Of a stretch of DNA of 14,786 nt, positions 13,027 through 14,786 are shown piece after piece (position 1 is the first letter of the stretch; the number at the start of each line of letters is the position of its first letter). The notes beneath the pieces were generated by a model that was not told where the DNA came from, searched no databases, and worked only from the letters and a program-made list of their open reading frames with translations. Source of the stretch: JBNJEM01 sp051745935. GTDB lineage: Bacteria; Planctomycetota; Planctomycetia; Pirellulales; Pirellulaceae. The position numbers were made by a program, and so were the translations under genes. The stretch covers positions 1 to 14,786 of the forward strand of contig JBNJEM010000119.1 in assembly GCA_051745935.1 (NCBI GenBank), read 5' to 3'.

Positions 13027-14259
13027 TTACCCGGCGTTTTCTTCCCGCAGGCGAGCGATCTCGGCGGTGTCTTTGTCACCGCGTCCGGAGAGACAGATCA
13101 CCACGTCTTCATCGGGACTCATCGCGGACGCTCTACTTACCGCCTTGGCCACGGCGTGGGAGGATTCGAGTGCCGGCAGGATGCCTTCGCAGCGGGCCAG
13201 CATATCGAACGCCTGGAGAGCTTCCTGATCACTGCAATGCGTGTAATTGACCCGGCCGCAATCTTTCCAATAGCTGTGTTCCGGTCCGACGCCGGGATAA
13301 TCGAGCCCCGCCGACACCGAATGAACGGGGCACGTCTGTCCATCCTCGTCCTGCATCACGTAGCTGCAATTGCCGTGCAACACCCCCGGCAAACCGAAAT
13401 TGAGCGATGCGGCGTGCTCGCCAGGCCGGGAACCGCGTCCACCGGCCTCCACACCCAACAGCGATACGTCGGTTTCCGTTGCAAAGGGATAAAACATGCC
13501 GGCCGCGTTGCTACCCCCGCCCACGCAGGCAACAACGAGCTGGGGAAGATGTCCAATCCGTTGCTCGCACTGCCCGATCGTCTCGCGACCAATCACGCAT
13601 TGAAAATCACGGACGATGCGTGGAAACGGATGCGGGCCGACGACCGAGCCCAAAACGTAATGGGTGCTCGCCACGCTGGACATCCAATCTCGCATCGCGT
13701 CGTTGATTGCATCGCGCAACGTGCGGGACCCTGTTGAAACCGGACGCACTTCGGCGCCCAGTAGCCGCATACTGTACACGTTGGGGGCCTGCCGACGAAT
13801 ATCCTCTTCGCCCATGTAAACGACGCACGGCAGCCCAAATCGGGCACAAGCGGTGGCGGTGGCCACGCCATGCTGGCCAGCGCCGGTTTCAGCGATCACC
13901 CGGCTCTTGCCCATCCGCATCGCCAGTAAAGCCTGGCCCAGCGTATTGTTGATCTTGTGCGATCCGGTGTGATTCAAATCCTCGCGCTTCAGCCAAATCC
14001 GCGCCCCGCCCCCTTCCTCGCTCAACCGCCGGGCATGGTACAGCGGCGAGGGGCGACCCACGTAGTCGCGCAGCAAACCGTCCAACTGACACTGGAACGA
14101 TTCATCCTTGCAGGCGGCCTCGTAGGCTCCGGCCAGCTCTTCCAACGCCTTGGTAAGCGTTTCCGGAACGTATCGTCCCCCATAGGTCCCAAAACGTCCC
14201 TTCCCATCCGGGACTTCCCGCAACTTCGCCTTGCCGGCCACCGCGTTTTCATTACTCAT
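13027..14259 (-). CDS. trpB: Tryptophan synthase beta subunit
   Basis: TrpB condenses indole with serine to form tryptophan using PLP. The 410-residue protein is TrpB1-like in length and sequence: GRFGTYGGRYVPETL (21-35), LKREDLNHTGSHKINN (90-105) with the PLP lysine at 102, AETGAGQHG (123-131) with catalytic Glu124, VVGPHPFP, the phosphate loop GGGSNA (247-252), and CLSGRGDKD near the end. The frame stays open for 149 codons before ATG 14259, but that extension has no TrpB similarity and enters the repeats at the right edge. The start at MSNENAV is therefore preferred, shortly before the conserved GTYGGRYVPE. The ribosome-binding site is weak. A plausible promoter lies about 50 bases upstream. 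Confidence 0.96.
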   Translation of the reverse strand: MSNENAVAGKAKLREVPDGKGRFGTYGGRYVPETLTKALEELAGAYEAACKDESFQCQLDGLLRDYVGRPSPLYHARRLSEEGGGARIWLKREDLNHTGSHKINNTLGQALLAMRMGKSRVIAETGAGQHGVATATACARFGLPCVVYMGEEDIRRQAPNVYSMRLLGAEVRPVSTGSRTLRDAINDAMRDWMSSVASTHYVLGSVVGPHPFPRIVRDFQCVIGRETIGQCEQRIGHLPQLVVACVGGGSNAAGMFYPFATETDVSLLGVEAGGRGSRPGEHAASLNFGLPGVLHGNCSYVMQDEDGQTCPVHSVSAGLDYPGVGPEHSYWKDCGRVNYTHCSDQEALQAFDMLARCEGILPALESSHAVAKAVSRASAMSPDEDVVICLSGRGDKDTAEIARLREENAG

Positions 14260-14674
14260 GTACCACAACACCCAGTTGGTGATCCAACGAATTGCCAGAT
14301 CAGTTATTGTCGAGGCCGCGTGGAGATTGGTCAAGACAGCCGCGCTCGGGCCCCGCCGCCCGAGCCGGGCGTTTTGTCCAGTCGGCCAGCCCGAGGGACC
14401 GCATCGCGGCAAGAATGTTGCCAACCCCCGCCCGAACGCCCAACCTGGGGGCTTGAAAAGCTGGCCTGGACATGAGGTTATGAAGATGGTGTGGATCCGC
14501 GTTTTTCTGCCAGATTGGATGCCCGAAATCGAAAGAAAGCCGTCATGTCCCAGGTTTTGTCGATCAAGGAAGCCGAAGAAGTCGATTGGTTTTGGCACGG
14601 CTTCCGAACCGGAAACACGTGACGGAAAAACCGGAAGACCCAAGACTCCCCGAAACCCCAAGTTTTCAACTTGC
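14260..14674. other. Upstream region of trpB, no secure gene
   Basis: Apart from the trpB promoter candidate, little can be supported. Frames are open on both strands because the sequence is GC-rich. A 25-codon plus-strand frame at 14545-14622 (MSQVLSIKEAEEVDWFWHGF and five more residues) looks protein-like but is too short to call. From about 14637 the sequence begins to resemble the tandem repeat that follows (CCCAAGACTCCC). Confidence 0.4.
14306..14334 (-). promoter_or_regulatory. Probable promoter of trpBA
   Basis: On the minus strand TTGACC (14334-14329), five of six for a -35, is followed after 17 bases by GACAAT (14311-14306), four of six for a -10. Transcription would begin near 14299, about 40 bases before the trpB ATG. 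No tryptophan-operator palindrome or leader peptide is evident. Confidence 0.45.
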
Positions 14675-14786
14675 CAGCCGGACCCCACCCAGCCCCGGCC
14701 CCCCACGAGCTTGTCTCGTGGGAGCCCAAGACTCCCAAGCTACAGCCGGACCCCGCCCAGCCCCGGCCCCCCACGAGCTTGTCTCG
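14675..14786 (+). repeat. 68-bp tandem repeat running off the right edge
   Basis: The block starting CAGCCGGACCCC at 14675 recurs at 14743 and is matched at 43 of 44 bases up to the window end (A to G in ACCCAC/ACCCGC). The period is 68 bases. Each unit carries CCCACGAG-CTTGT-CTCGTGGG, a perfect 8-bp hairpin with a 5-base loop (complete in the first unit), and CCCAAGACTCCC occurs between units and again at 14639. The array probably continues outside the window. Confidence 0.85.

Noticed and set aside
14260..14706. A 149-codon in-frame extension upstream of trpB
   Set aside because: TrpB families begin near the GTYGGRYVPE region, which ATG 14259 serves. The extension has no TrpB similarity and its first codons fall in the tandem repeat.

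Overview
The window looks like a planctomycete chromosome, probably close to Pirellulales. This rests on gene content and style. A McsA-McsB pair, a fused SUMT-HemD protein and a Tat-targeted prenyltransferase-fold repeat protein occur together. Intergenic spaces are long and repeat-rich, only about 70% of the window codes for protein, and many starts lack a strong Shine-Dalgarno site. The genus is not determined, and no rRNA, tRNA, CRISPR array or intact insertion sequence was seen.

Layout: 1-486 holds no secure gene. A SUMT/uroporphyrinogen-III synthase fusion (487-2013, +) converges with an exported prenyltransferase-like toroid protein (2189-3358, -). The block 3359-5126 is mostly non-coding; it carries a 102-bp interspersed repeat, two diverged copies of another element, and one small two-helix membrane protein (4409-4627, -) with a clear sigma70-type promoter lying in an inverted repeat. 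A PLP-dependent class V aminotransferase-fold enzyme (5127-6296, +) and coaD (6520-7053, +) follow. coaD converges on mcsB (7076-8155, -) and mcsA (8394-8906, -), which have a consensus promoter far upstream. trpE (9382-10890, +) then converges on a block read from the minus strand: trpB (13027-14259), trpA (11965-12783) and an unrecognised 177-residue protein (11008-11541). The right edge enters a tandem 68-bp repeat.

How the genes work together: HemD makes uroporphyrinogen III and a SUMT-like domain could divert it to sirohaem or cobalamin, but a signature motif of that domain is altered. CoaD is a coenzyme A step. McsAB is the arginine-phosphorylation quality-control kinase and its zinc-finger activator. 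TrpE opens the tryptophan branch and TrpA/TrpB close it, from opposite strands.

The most notable unexplained structure is a same-orientation, strictly intergenic 102-bp repeat in four copies (3852, 6326, 11759 and about 12873). It has an invariant hairpin core, and three of four copies end in a TATA-like hexamer. Other points are simple-sequence G-rich tracts on either side of the unknown gene next to trpA, paired 11-bp sites in the mcsA leader, and atypical catalytic or ligand motifs in the SUMT, McsA and McsB proteins. No defence or biosynthetic island was found.
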